Source: an uncultured Cryomorphaceae bacterium
GTDB lineage: Bacteria; Bacteroidota; Bacteroidia; Flavobacteriales; Schleiferiaceae
Assembly (NCBI GenBank): GCA_913043005.1
Contig: CAJWKU010000006.1
Span: forward strand, 1 to 64,000
DNA length: 64,000 nt
Direction: 5' to 3'
The position numbers and the translations under genes were made by a program. The notes under the pieces are model-generated. The model had not been told where the DNA came from. It saw only the letters and a list, made by a program, of their open reading frames with translations, and did not search any database. Below are positions 54,012-62,733 of this stretch, piece by piece. How positions within the stretch are numbered: position 1 is the first letter of the stretch; each line of letters begins with the position of its first letter.

Positions 54012-54494
54012 ATGGAGCTCAGAACACTTAGGGTTTACGGTTTTCTTATTAATGATTCAAGTCAGGTTTTAATTGCAGTTGAGAGATATCAAGGTATTCC
54101 AATGGTTAAATTCCCAGGAGGAGGAGTTAATTGGGGGGAAGGGCATAGGGATGCTCTAATTCGCGAATTTAAAGAGGAGTTAGATATTTCTATAAAAGTT
54201 AAGAATAATATTTATTTCAATGATTTCCCTGTGGAATCAGTAATTGATTCTAGATTTCAAGTCCAATCGTTTTTCTACATTGTTGATTCTATTAATTCTT
54301 TGGACATTCAAACACATTCCTCAATAGAATTTCCTGAAAGAGATGGAGAGCGTTTTGTATGGTGTAATATTGAGGAACTTAATGAGAAAATGTTCACGTT
54401 TGCAATAGAAAAAAAAGCTGCAACGGCATTCAAAAATTATTTCATAAATATTAAAGACCTGAATTATTTAGATGGGGAAATCCAAGATCCTTGA
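54012..54494 (+). CDS. NUDIX hydrolase
   Basis: 160 residues. The NUDIX box runs GGVNWGEGHRDALIREFKEE then LDI, fitting G-x5-E-x7-R-E-U-x-E-E-x-G-U with Asp instead of the final Gly. The N-terminal strand block LRVYGFLINDSSQVLIAVER and the C-terminal FPERDGERFVWCNIEELNEK are typical. Substrate cannot be told; small size and lack of extra domains suit nucleotide or nucleotide-sugar pyrophosphatases. The 3' end overlaps the convergent gene by 31 bp. Confidence 0.9.
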   Translation: MELRTLRVYGFLINDSSQVLIAVERYQGIPMVKFPGGGVNWGEGHRDALIREFKEELDISIKVKNNIYFNDFPVESVIDSRFQVQSFFYIVDSINSLDIQTHSSIEFPERDGERFVWCNIEELNEKMFTFAIEKKAATAFKNYFINIKDLNYLDGEIQDP

Positions 54495-54934
54495 ATTTTA
54501 GAAATAGGGTTCCATTCTCCTTTAACTCTGGCAACAGTATTTAAAAACTCTCCAGACTTCATTTTTTTTGCTGTTTTTAAAGAAACATATAACCATTTGG
54601 AAGAGACATCTTCACGCACATAGATGTGCATCCGATTGAAAAAATTTATCTCAAGCTTAGCGCTAATGTCATTCATTAAATGTATTCTACTGTCAATGGA
54701 GCAACCGCTTGCTTGTTTTAATGATTCATCTACACAGATACCAATCAGCCTATTTTCAACAGTTTTAAATCCAGCTTTAATCAGATGGCCATGTGCTTTC
54801 CAGCTTGCGCAAAGTTCATTTAATGCGCCATATATATATTCTTCCTCATCTTTTGACCAAGGCCTCTGAGCACAAAAGCTCCAAAATCTAGATTCTGATG
54901 GGATATCTTCCCAGTTATTGACCTTAGAGATCAT
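54464..54934 (-). CDS. Conserved small protein often mislabelled ABC transporter ATPase
   Basis: 156 residues. I recall close relatives in flavobacteria labelled ABC transporter ATPase, yet there is no Walker A or B motif here. Conserved-looking segments are FWSFCAQRPWSKDEEEYI, SWKAHGHLIKAGFKTVENRL, and GICVDESLKQASGCSIDSRI with LMNDISAKLEINFFNRM. The alternating pattern suits a small alpha/beta protein. It overlaps the CCG-domain gene by 11 bp and is the last gene of the 59519-to-54464 minus-strand block. Function unknown. Confidence 0.65.
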   Translation of the reverse strand: MISKVNNWEDIPSESRFWSFCAQRPWSKDEEEYIYGALNELCASWKAHGHLIKAGFKTVENRLIGICVDESLKQASGCSIDSRIHLMNDISAKLEINFFNRMHIYVREDVSSKWLYVSLKTAKKMKSGEFLNTVARVKGEWNPISKIQGSWISPSK

Positions 54935-55715
54935 CAGCTTGAGAAATGGCTTCAGCTATATCAAGAACTTGAACTTTACCTTCTTGGTTAAAATGTTTAA
55001 CTCCATCAGAGATCATCGTATTGCAGAAAGGGCAACCTGTCGCTATGATTTGAGGATCTGAGGCTAATGCCTCTTTTGAGCGTTCGAGATTTATATCTAT
55101 TACTCCTTTTTCAGGCTCTTTGAACATCTGAGATCCACCTGCTCCACAACAAAGTCCTTTTTGCTTGCAACGCTTCATTTCTATTAATTCAGATTCCAAT
55201 GCTGAAAGGACTTTTCTAGGGGCTTCATACTCTCCATTCATACGACCAAGGTAGCAGGGGTCATGGAAAACAACGCGTTTTCCCTTAAAGGCACCGCCTT
55301 CTACTTTTAATTTCCCTTCCTCTAAAAGGGTTTTTAGGAATTGAGTGTGGTGGAATACCTCATACTTCCCACCAAGTTCTGGATATTCATTCTTTAAAGT
55401 ATTAAAACAATGAGGGCAAGTAGTTACAATGCGCTGTACCTTATAAGTATTTAGTGTTTCAATATTTGCAAGAGCTTGCATTTGATATAGAAATTCATTC
55501 CCTGCTCTTCTTGCTGGGTCTCCAGAACAACTTTCTTCAGCGCCCAAAACAGCAAACTTGATTTCAGCACGCATGAGAAGGCGGGCAAACGCTTTGGTTA
55601 TTTTTTTTGCTCGATCATCAAAGCTTCCAGCACAACCTACCCAAAACAAAATATCCGGAGTTTCATTTTTTGCAGTCATTTCTGCTAGTGTGGGGATGCT
55701 AATTAATTCGCTCAT
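54924..55715 (-). CDS. CCG-domain (Fe-S)-binding oxidoreductase subunit
   Basis: 263 residues with two cysteine-rich domains of the CCG type, as in LutA, GlpC and heterodisulfide reductase HdrB/D. The first is at ILFWVGCAGSFDDRAKKITK with SCSGDPARRAGNEF and IVTTCPHCFNTLKNEYPEL. The second is VVFHDPCYLGRMNGEYEAPR, then GLCCGAGGSQMFKEP, then IATGCPFCNTMISDG. These bind Fe-S or noncubane clusters and pass electrons. The membrane Fe-S partner is two genes upstream. The donor and acceptor are unknown. Confidence 0.9.
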   Translation of the reverse strand: MSELISIPTLAEMTAKNETPDILFWVGCAGSFDDRAKKITKAFARLLMRAEIKFAVLGAEESCSGDPARRAGNEFLYQMQALANIETLNTYKVQRIVTTCPHCFNTLKNEYPELGGKYEVFHHTQFLKTLLEEGKLKVEGGAFKGKRVVFHDPCYLGRMNGEYEAPRKVLSALESELIEMKRCKQKGLCCGAGGSQMFKEPEKGVIDINLERSKEALASDPQIIATGCPFCNTMISDGVKHFNQEGKVQVLDIAEAISQADDL

Positions 55716-55718
55716 AAT

Positions 55719-56147
55719 TTATGAATTTTCAAAAACCTCTATACTTGCTTCTTTCTTGACAAGATCACTAAATGTTCCTGAATATCTTGTCGCTCTAACG
55801 ATATGATTATCTATCCAGTGATAATTGCCCCCTCTAGGTTTACCCATTACCATACCATGAAATGGAAAATCATTTCTTTTTAACCAATTCTCTGTGACTT
55901 CTCTATGCTCTTCAGTTCTTGAAGTGAAAAAAGTTATTAAGTGTCCCTCTGCAAACCATTTTTTAATGGTCTGCAGAGCTTCTGGATAGACTTTTGCTGT
56001 TTTCATTCTCTCAGGCTCTTCATTTGGAATATCGTCGCAAATAGTACCATCAATATCGATCAAATAATTTTTCATCTCTTCTGGTAATACAGGACTAATT
56101 TTTTCACCATTTACAATAATATTTTGAAGTTTTTCTTTTTGATTCAT
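55719..56147 (-). CDS. HAD-type phosphatase, LNS2-like
   Basis: 142 residues. Motif I NYLIDIDGTICDDIPNEEPE, motif II ITFFTSRTEEHREVTENWL, then MVMGKPRGGNYHWIDNHIVR. The pattern fits a small cap-less HAD phosphatase that I recall in flavobacteria under the incorrect name phosphoheptose isomerase. It lies 1 bp from the membrane Fe-S gene and 3 bp from the CCG gene, so it is embedded in that unit. Substrate unknown. Confidence 0.8.
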   Translation of the reverse strand: MNQKEKLQNIIVNGEKISPVLPEEMKNYLIDIDGTICDDIPNEEPERMKTAKVYPEALQTIKKWFAEGHLITFFTSRTEEHREVTENWLKRNDFPFHGMVMGKPRGGNYHWIDNHIVRATRYSGTFSDLVKKEASIEVFENS

Positions 56148-56148
56148 T

Positions 56149-57411
56149 CTATTCTTCTTTTATCCATATACCTCTGTCTGCCTGAGAATAGGCCCAAGGA
56201 GCACCATTATTTTCTATATTCGTATTCATTGCATTTATGCTCTGTGGAGCAGATGACTCTTCCATTACCAGGTATTGTCTCATTTGGATAATTATATCTA
56301 AAGGATCAATATTTAATGGACAAGCTTCAACACATGCATTGCACGTCGTACAGGCCCAAAGTTCTTCTCTGGTAATATGGTTGTCTAACAAATAAAGCTC
56401 ATTTTCAGGATTTTTAATCAGTTCTTCAACGCGATTACGAGTTGATATCATAATTTTTCTTGGAGAAAGGAGTTTTCCAGTTTGATTTGCGGGACATTCA
56501 TCGGTACATCTTCCGCATTCTGTGCATGTGTATGCGTTAAGCAAATTTGCAAAATGAAGGTCACTGATATCTTTAGCTCCAAAATGTTTTGGGTTATTTG
56601 AAATATCTGGAACAAAACTTGTATCCATCATAGCTTTTATTTCATTTGTGACAGCTGCCATGGGGCTTATTGCTCCTCGTTTTGTAAGCTTTGAATACCA
56701 TGTGTTTGGAAAGGCAAGAATTATATGGAAGTGCTTCGAGTAAGGCAAATAGTTCAAGAAAGCAAGAATTCCTATGAAGTGAACCCACCATGCTGTTTTT
56801 TCAATCGCATATAGATTTTCTGGTGATATTCCTGTTAGTCCTTGTGCAAGTATATTAGAAAAGAAGAATGGTGCGGAGTTCTTTAAAGAAGCTTCTTCCG
56901 CAGCGTTCATGATTAATAAAGCGACCATCAAGACAATTTCTGTATACAAGATTATGTGCGCATCTCTCTGAGGCCATCCAACAAGCTCTTTATGTTTAAG
57001 CCTTGGAATTGTTCCGAACCATCTTCGAAATAAAAAGGCTACGCAAGCAATTATTACTGCCACCCCTAACCATTCAAATATGGACATAATTGGATTGTAA
57101 AAAGATCCTAATGGGTTTTTAAGAATTCGATGCGTTCCCAGCAAACCATCTAGAAGTATTTCAATCACTTCTAGATTAATTATCACAAAACCTACATATA
57201 CTATTAAATGAAAAAAAGCAGCTAGGGGTCTTGTACCCATTTTCCCTTGACCTAAGGCAACTCTTGTCATGACTTTCCACCTTTTAGCTTTTTGATCGTT
57301 CCGGTTACTCGGTCTAGCCATGGCGAGCCCTTTTCTAAGTCGTAATATTTTTAGAGTGAATATTGTTCCCCCGATAAAAAAAAGTGTTGCAAATACGATT
57401 TGTTGGATCAT
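56149..57411 (-). CDS. Membrane Fe-S oxidoreductase, HdrD/NarI-like fusion
   Basis: 420 residues. The N-terminal half has about five membrane helices (for example IQQIVFATLFFIGGTIFTLK, FHLIVYVGFVIINLEVIEIL) of the nitrate-reductase-gamma/cytochrome b type with His residues in helices. The C-terminal part carries two ferredoxin motifs, CTECGRCTDECPANQTGKLL and CTTCNACVEACPLNIDPL. This layout is like heterodisulfide-reductase-related membrane subunits that exchange electrons with the quinone pool. It acts with the CCG protein encoded two genes downstream. The physiological reaction is unknown. Confidence 0.88.
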   Translation of the reverse strand: MIQQIVFATLFFIGGTIFTLKILRLRKGLAMARPSNRNDQKAKRWKVMTRVALGQGKMGTRPLAAFFHLIVYVGFVIINLEVIEILLDGLLGTHRILKNPLGSFYNPIMSIFEWLGVAVIIACVAFLFRRWFGTIPRLKHKELVGWPQRDAHIILYTEIVLMVALLIMNAAEEASLKNSAPFFFSNILAQGLTGISPENLYAIEKTAWWVHFIGILAFLNYLPYSKHFHIILAFPNTWYSKLTKRGAISPMAAVTNEIKAMMDTSFVPDISNNPKHFGAKDISDLHFANLLNAYTCTECGRCTDECPANQTGKLLSPRKIMISTRNRVEELIKNPENELYLLDNHITREELWACTTCNACVEACPLNIDPLDIIIQMRQYLVMEESSAPQSINAMNTNIENNGAPWAYSQADRGIWIKEE

Positions 57412-57414
57412 AAA

Positions 57415-58389
57415 TTATTTCTCCTTGTCGACAGATTTACGACCCCCAAATATTGATAGTTCTACGTAACGTTTAGGGTGCTCACGAATATCAAGTAATA
57501 ATTTATCCAATGAATTTACAGTTCGGTCAATGTCAAAATAAAGGGAGTCAGAAGAAACTAGTTTGCCAAGAGTACCTTCTCCATTTTCTAGGGATTTGAC
57601 AATTTTATCTAAACGTATTGAAGTGCTTGAAAGAGACCGAACGGCTTCTCCTGCATTCGCTTGAGCAATGGTATCAGAAATATTTGCAATATTATTAAAA
57701 ACACGATTTAGCTCATCTCTATTTTCGTCTAATGTGGTTGTCATTTTTTCGATATTTTTCGTGGCGGATCCAATCGCATCTTTATTCTCTTCCAGATAGA
57801 TATTTATTTTTTCTGTGATCTCACCGAGATTTGTAAGACTCTTATTTACGCTACTAAATGATTCCTTGAAGTCAGTCTCAATATCACCTCCTAAAAAGCC
57901 GGTAAAAATTGAAATTGCCGTGTCTATACTTGCTAAGAGCTCTTCAGCTTTAAGTTTTACTGGTAAGACTTCTTTATTTATGGTTTCGGAAATTGACTCC
58001 TCAAGACTTGATTTGAGGGTGTCACCATTTTCTACCATAGCGGCACCATCTCCTAATACCAATGCAATTTCTTTTGCCCCAAGAAGGTCCGAAGACCTTA
58101 TTTCAGCGACAGTATTTGATGCAATTGGATAGTCCGTATCAATATTAAATTTTACTATTATTTTCCCCGAATTATCAGGGTGCAGACTTACGTCAATTAC
58201 CTTTCCAATTGCAAATCCATTTATTGTTACTTTTTGCGATTTCGTTATCCCTCCTGTCTTTGTGTAGACAGAATGCACCTCAATCCCTGTTTTAAAAAAG
58301 TCATCTCCTTTGAGGAAACTGGTTCCGTAGTATAAGATTAATGCGGCTCCTAGAATTACAGTTCCTGTTTTAAATTCACGTGAAATCAT
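57415..58389 (-). CDS. MlaD/MCE-family lipid-transport protein
   Basis: 324 residues. One N-terminal membrane helix (EFKTGTVILGAALILYYGTS) followed by the MCE domain: KTGGITKSQKVTINGFAIGK, SGKIIVKFNIDTDYPI, and VAEIRSSDLLGAKEIALVLG. After it comes a long helical region (about 130-300). MCE proteins form hexameric rings or tunnels that carry phospholipids between inner and outer membranes. The matching MlaE permease and MlaF ATPase genes are not in the window. The gene lies between the amidase and Fe-S genes, 3 bp and 17 bp apart. Confidence 0.92.
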   Translation of the reverse strand: MISREFKTGTVILGAALILYYGTSFLKGDDFFKTGIEVHSVYTKTGGITKSQKVTINGFAIGKVIDVSLHPDNSGKIIVKFNIDTDYPIASNTVAEIRSSDLLGAKEIALVLGDGAAMVENGDTLKSSLEESISETINKEVLPVKLKAEELLASIDTAISIFTGFLGGDIETDFKESFSSVNKSLTNLGEITEKINIYLEENKDAIGSATKNIEKMTTTLDENRDELNRVFNNIANISDTIAQANAGEAVRSLSSTSIRLDKIVKSLENGEGTLGKLVSSDSLYFDIDRTVNSLDKLLLDIREHPKRYVELSIFGGRKSVDKEK

Positions 58390-58406
58390 AGGGCTACAAG
58401 ATACGA

Positions 58407-59519
58407 TTATTGATTAAGGCGCTTGGCTTCTTCAAGACTAATTTTTTTCTCTTGTTTATAAGCAACGATAAATGCATCGATAAAACCATTATTTTTTGCA
58501 AATATCATAGCGGAATCACATTTGGATTTTGTTTTATATTCACCTTGAAGATATCTATAAAGTCGTCCTTCTTTTTTTATTAAAATATTGCTCAAAACGT
58601 TAAAAGGTTTTTCGTTTAGGGGCTTTTTAAGCCCTGATACCGAGAGCTGAACATAAAAAACCGCCTTGGAATTTTGCTCTTTTAATTTATTCTCTACAAT
58701 TCTTTTTTTCTCTAATTCAGCATTGCCATTAAGAGAATTCAATTCTCTGCGGGACTTATACAATCCAAAAGAAGTTGCTATTGATTTTGCCATTTTCTTT
58801 TGGCCTGAAACGCTTAGTAAAAAATCTTCTTCCTTACTGTTGGTCAAAAACCCTAGTTCAACCAGGACCGACGGCATTGAGCATCTGCTTGTTACATACA
58901 GTGGTTGTTGTTTGACTCCTCGGTCTCTTCTTCCAGCGTCATTTTTGAATGAATTTTGTATTATTTGCGCAAGCTCAATACTTTGATTTTGAAATGCATA
59001 TTGGTAGAGGGTTAAAGCGATATAGCTTTCAGGCTTTCGTGGATCATAGCCTTCATATTTCTCTTGGTAATTATCTTCCATGAGAATCACAGAATTCTCT
59101 CTTAATGCAACTTGATTTTCATCATCATGATTTTTCCCCATCACATATGTTGTGGTCCCATAAGCTGTATTGTTATCTACGGCATCACAATGAATTGATA
59201 TGAATAGATCACCTTTTTCTCTATTCGCTAGTGCAGTTCTTTCATATAGTTCTAGAAATCTATCAGATTCTCTTGTTAGAATGACTTCAACGTCTGGAAA
59301 TTCTTTCTCAATTTCTTTTGCTGTCTCAATAGCTACAGACAAAGCAATATCTTTTTCATATGTTTTATAACGTCTAGTACCCAGATTACCAGGGTCTTTA
59401 CCACCATGCCCCGCGTCTATAATGACCTTCTGAACGCGATCAGATGTAGCGGGTGAATTAGTGAATCCGAAATATGGAAAGACTAAAGTGACAATAAGAA
59501 ACCATGTCAGGCGTTGCAT
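58407..59519 (-). CDS. N-acetylmuramoyl-L-alanine amidase with SPOR-like tail
   Basis: 370 residues. A signal peptide (MQRLTWFLIVTLVFPYFGF) leads into the Amidase_3 domain: KVIIDAGHGGKDPGNLGTRR (Zn His), TYEKDIALSVAIETA (Zn Glu), and LFISIHCDAVDNNTAYGT (Zn His), then VELGFLTNSKEEDFLLS with the catalytic Glu. Residues about 285-365 (AVFYVQLSVSGLKKPL and onward to AFIVAYKQEKKI) look like a degenerate SPOR domain. It cleaves peptide side chains from murein in the periplasm, usually at division. First gene of the minus-strand block. Confidence 0.94.
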   Translation of the reverse strand: MQRLTWFLIVTLVFPYFGFTNSPATSDRVQKVIIDAGHGGKDPGNLGTRRYKTYEKDIALSVAIETAKEIEKEFPDVEVILTRESDRFLELYERTALANREKGDLFISIHCDAVDNNTAYGTTTYVMGKNHDDENQVALRENSVILMEDNYQEKYEGYDPRKPESYIALTLYQYAFQNQSIELAQIIQNSFKNDAGRRDRGVKQQPLYVTSRCSMPSVLVELGFLTNSKEEDFLLSVSGQKKMAKSIATSFGLYKSRRELNSLNGNAELEKKRIVENKLKEQNSKAVFYVQLSVSGLKKPLNEKPFNVLSNILIKKEGRLYRYLQGEYKTKSKCDSAMIFAKNNGFIDAFIVAYKQEKKISLEEAKRLNQ

Positions 59520-59524
59520 TTGAG

Positions 59525-59532
59525 TACTTTTG
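59525..59532 (+). promoter_or_regulatory. -7 promoter element for lptD
   Basis: TACTTTTG is a perfect TAnnTTTG match ending 12 bp before ATG 59545. A TTG start at 59530 would lie inside this element and is therefore unlikely. Confidence 0.5.
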
Positions 59533-59544
59533 ACCTTAATATTA

Positions 59545-62037
59545 ATGATGACGGTTTCAAAATTACGCGCTTTCGCGTTAATCTTCTCTTTTAATTTCGG
59601 ATTCGGGTTATTTGCTCAGAGTTCAGGAAATGATGGCTCAATTCAATTTCTTTCAGAATCTGAAGGTGAGTATATACCTGAAAATAATGCTGTGGTCCTT
59701 AGGAATAAAGCTCAAGTAATTATGGAGGGTATGGAACTCTATGCAGATTTGATCAGGATTGATTGGGATAAAAATATTTTAACAGCTTATGGTATTAAGC
59801 AGAAAAATGGAGAAATATCAGGTAAGCCCAGAATAATTCAAGGGGATAGACAATTTGGTGCTGATACTTTGCGTTACAACTACGAAACAAAAAAAGGTTG
59901 GATTTTCAAGGGTAACACAACTGAGAGCGAAGGTTTTTTGCACGGTCAAAGGATCAAGATGATAACTGATAGCAGTTATTTTCTTGGAGGGGCGTCCTTT
60001 ACATCTTGCAACCATGAACACCCCCATTTTGCCATTGTTACAGGTAAGGCTAGACTTGATGTAGGCAAGCAGATTGTAACTGGGCCTGCTTTTTTACAAA
60101 TTCTTGATATCCCAACCCCACTATTTCTTCCTTTCGCCTTTTTTCCAATAATGGAGAAGCGGGCATCTGGATATATAATCCCAAAATTTTCAGACAAACG
60201 AGAATGGGGCTTGGGTTTAATTGGAGGAGGCTACTATTGGGCATTTAATGACCATTATGACTTAAGATTGACCGGAGATATTTATTCAAGAGGGTCATGG
60301 GGTATTAGGGCCTCCAGTAATTATAAGTTTAGGTATCGTTATTCGGGAAATTTAGGAGTTCAGATTAATAGAACAACGTTTGGAGATCCTAGAAATCAAA
60401 ACTCAAGTCAGTTTATGGATTCTAGAGATTTTAGGATTTCATGGAGTCATTCACAAGATCCAAAAGCTCATCCGACGCAACAATTTAATGCGCGAGTTGA
60501 ATTGGCGACTGGGTCTTTTTTTAGAAATACAACTACTAACCCTTCGGATTTTCAAAAGAATGATATGTCATCATCGATTAGTTATTCAAAGAGATGGAAG
60601 GGTAGCCCTTTTAATTTGACTGCAGCGGCGAGACACAGGCAAAACAATCAAAATGGCACACTTACATTGAGCTTGCCTGAGATTAATGTCGGCATGAGTA
60701 GGATTCAACCATTTGCGAGAAGGAGCCCTGTAGGTGCAACCCGCTGGTATGAAAAAATAGGATTAACTTATTCTATGGCTGCGAAAAATGAAACACAGGG
60801 CTTGCTTTCAGAAATGACAACACCTTCAGTTTTTTTTAATTCTGATCGGCTACGTGCTGGTATTAATCACAAAGCTAATATGGGTACTAACGTAAAATTA
60901 CTCAGATTTATAACCTTAAATCCCAATGCAACATATCAGGAAAGATGGTATCCTTACGCTTTGAATAGAGATTATGATACAATATCTAATTCAGTAGTGA
61001 CAGACACTTTAAGTGGGTTTCATGCGGCTCGAGATTTCATGCTAAGTGCTGGCGCTTCAACAACTATTTATGGGATATTCTCATTTAAAAAAGGTCCTGT
61101 AAAAGCGATAAGGCATGTCATGTATCCTGCTTTGAGTTGGAGATATGCACCTGACTTTACGGATTCAATTTGGAATTCTTTTCAAAAAGTTCAAATCGAT
61201 AGTATTGGGAATTTTCAAACTTTTAGTAAATATCAAGGTTTTATTTATGGCGCTCCTGGAGTTGGGAATCAAGGAGGGTTAAATTTTAGATTGAGAAATA
61301 CTCTTGATGGAAAATGGTTAGGGTTTTCAGATTCAAATAACATAAGAAAATTCAATATTCTAGAGGATTTTACTCTTCAAACTAATTATAACCCTATTTT
61401 GACATCAAATCCCTTGTCTCCTGTCAATGTTAGAGCTAGTACATCATTTTTAAAAAATAAAGTGAGAGTTTCTTATCAAGGTAATTATGATTGGTACTCA
61501 ATAGACAGCAGTGGTCTCAGAACTGAGGTTTTTGCTTGGGTAGATGGTCAGGGTCCGTTACGACCATCTTTGCATCAGCTCTCCATAGATTTAAGGTTCA
61601 GAGGAGGAAGTGCAGCAGGGCGTCCTGTCATTCCATTGAATGAATTTGGTCTTGAGCAGGATCTATACCCAGATTATTATGGTCCAATGGATTATATGAA
61701 TTGGGCGGCACCATGGACTTTTAACGTTGGCTATTCATTGCGTAAATCCACTCAATCAGGATCTATGGAAATGAAAACTATACAAAGTTTACGTTTTGAT
61801 GGTTCTTGGGAACCAACTGCAAATTGGCGTGTCGGCATAACCAGTGGATATGATATTCAAGAAAAAGATTTCACATACACTACAATTGATGTTTTAAGAC
61901 AATTGCATTGCTGGGAAATGCGCATAAGGTGGGTTCCTTTTGGCTATGCGAGAAGTTATAACATCGGAATCGGAGTAAAAGCGCCTCTAATGAGTGCTTT
62001 AAAGCTTGATAGAAGAAGAGGATTGGGAGATTATTAA
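59545..62037 (+). CDS. lptD: LPS-assembly protein LptD-like outer-membrane barrel
   Basis: About 830 residues from ATG 59545. Signal peptide around LRAFALIFSFNFGFGLFAQ. The N-terminal OstA/LptA-like jellyroll spans about residues 30-200 (NNAVVLRNKAQVIMEGMELY, DSSYFLGGASFTSCNHEHPH), then LFLPFAFFPIMEKRASGYII begins the barrel. Long amphipathic strands continue to the end, for example RIQPFARRSPVGATRWYEKI. LptD inserts LPS into the outer leaflet of the outer membrane together with LptE. Only two Cys near residue 155 are seen, unlike the four of E. coli LptD, as common in Bacteroidota. Divergent from the amidase. Confidence 0.9.
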   Translation: MMTVSKLRAFALIFSFNFGFGLFAQSSGNDGSIQFLSESEGEYIPENNAVVLRNKAQVIMEGMELYADLIRIDWDKNILTAYGIKQKNGEISGKPRIIQGDRQFGADTLRYNYETKKGWIFKGNTTESEGFLHGQRIKMITDSSYFLGGASFTSCNHEHPHFAIVTGKARLDVGKQIVTGPAFLQILDIPTPLFLPFAFFPIMEKRASGYIIPKFSDKREWGLGLIGGGYYWAFNDHYDLRLTGDIYSRGSWGIRASSNYKFRYRYSGNLGVQINRTTFGDPRNQNSSQFMDSRDFRISWSHSQDPKAHPTQQFNARVELATGSFFRNTTTNPSDFQKNDMSSSISYSKRWKGSPFNLTAAARHRQNNQNGTLTLSLPEINVGMSRIQPFARRSPVGATRWYEKIGLTYSMAAKNETQGLLSEMTTPSVFFNSDRLRAGINHKANMGTNVKLLRFITLNPNATYQERWYPYALNRDYDTISNSVVTDTLSGFHAARDFMLSAGASTTIYGIFSFKKGPVKAIRHVMYPALSWRYAPDFTDSIWNSFQKVQIDSIGNFQTFSKYQGFIYGAPGVGNQGGLNFRLRNTLDGKWLGFSDSNNIRKFNILEDFTLQTNYNPILTSNPLSPVNVRASTSFLKNKVRVSYQGNYDWYSIDSSGLRTEVFAWVDGQGPLRPSLHQLSIDLRFRGGSAAGRPVIPLNEFGLEQDLYPDYYGPMDYMNWAAPWTFNVGYSLRKSTQSGSMEMKTIQSLRFDGSWEPTANWRVGITSGYDIQEKDFTYTTIDVLRQLHCWEMRIRWVPFGYARSYNIGIGVKAPLMSALKLDRRRGLGDY
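59558..59565 (-). promoter_or_regulatory. -7 promoter element for the amidase block
   Basis: CAAAATTA on the plus strand is TAATTTTG on the minus strand, a perfect TAnnTTTG match ending 38 bp before the amidase ATG. It lies inside the first codons of lptD, so the two divergent promoters interleave. Confidence 0.45.
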
Positions 62038-62043
62038 GTGAGC

Positions 62044-62610
62044 CTAAATAAGATTAATCCAATTTTCTAAAATTTTATCGCCACTAGGAGTCATAATACT
62101 TTCGGGATGAAACTGTAGTCCAAATGCCTTTTTGTCTATCCATTCAGCTGCCATCAATATATCTGAATCAGAATAAATTAAGCCACTTGCATTAATCGAT
62201 CGTTCATTCACCGCCCATGAATGGTAGAGCCCAACTTGGAAAGGGGGATTAATAGATTTGAATAATTTCGAGTCTTTTCCAATATTTTTAATAATATGCT
62301 CCTTACCATGTTGAGGATTGGTTAAATGAAATAGTTTACCTCCATGATGAATTGCTATTGCCTGCATTCCCAGACATATTCCCAAGATTGGGATTTTTCC
62401 AAAGCCCATTTCTAATGCTTTCATAAGGCATCCTGAATCCTTTGGAAGCCCTGGTCCTGGCGAGAGTATCCATGCATCATAATTTGATAATTTATCAAGC
62501 GCCTTTTCATCATCATTTCGAACAACATGAATCGAATCGACAAATGGCTCTATTTTGTGATAGAGATTATACGTAAATGAGTCTAGGTTATCGAGTATTG
62601 CTATTTGCAT
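62044..62610 (-). CDS. pabA: Glutamine amidotransferase, anthranilate/aminodeoxychorismate synthase component II
   Basis: About 188 residues from ATG 62610. A TTG at 62619 overlaps the -7 element and is unlikely. Class I amidotransferase: MQIAILDNLDSFTYNLYHKI, NYDAWILSPGPGLPKDSG, nucleophile Cys in ILGICLGMQAIAIHHGGKLF, and the His-Glu pair in GLQFHPESIMTPSGDKI. The family provides ammonia to TrpE or PabB. Because no trp genes adjoin, pabA (folate) and trpG (tryptophan) roles cannot be separated. It is convergent with lptD, with 6 bp between the stops. Confidence 0.9.
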   Translation of the reverse strand: MQIAILDNLDSFTYNLYHKIEPFVDSIHVVRNDDEKALDKLSNYDAWILSPGPGLPKDSGCLMKALEMGFGKIPILGICLGMQAIAIHHGGKLFHLTNPQHGKEHIIKNIGKDSKLFKSINPPFQVGLYHSWAVNERSINASGLIYSDSDILMAAEWIDKKAFGLQFHPESIMTPSGDKILENWINLI

Positions 62611-62616
62611 GATCTG

Positions 62617-62624
62617 CAAATGTA
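62617..62624 (-). promoter_or_regulatory. -7 promoter element for pabA/trpG
   Basis: CAAATGTA on the plus strand is TACATTTG on the minus strand, a perfect TAnnTTTG match ending 6 bp before ATG 62610. The transcript would be nearly leaderless. Confidence 0.5.
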
Positions 62625-62733
62625 ATTTATGAAGATGGTTAATTTAAATATGAACAATTCACATTTAATATGTATCTGAGATTCATGTTTTGAATTCAAT
62701 AAGATTGACGATTTTGCAAAAAAATATTCTGAT

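Noticed and set aside
54464-54934. ABC transporter ATPase label
   Set aside because: No Walker A, signature or Walker B motif is visible.
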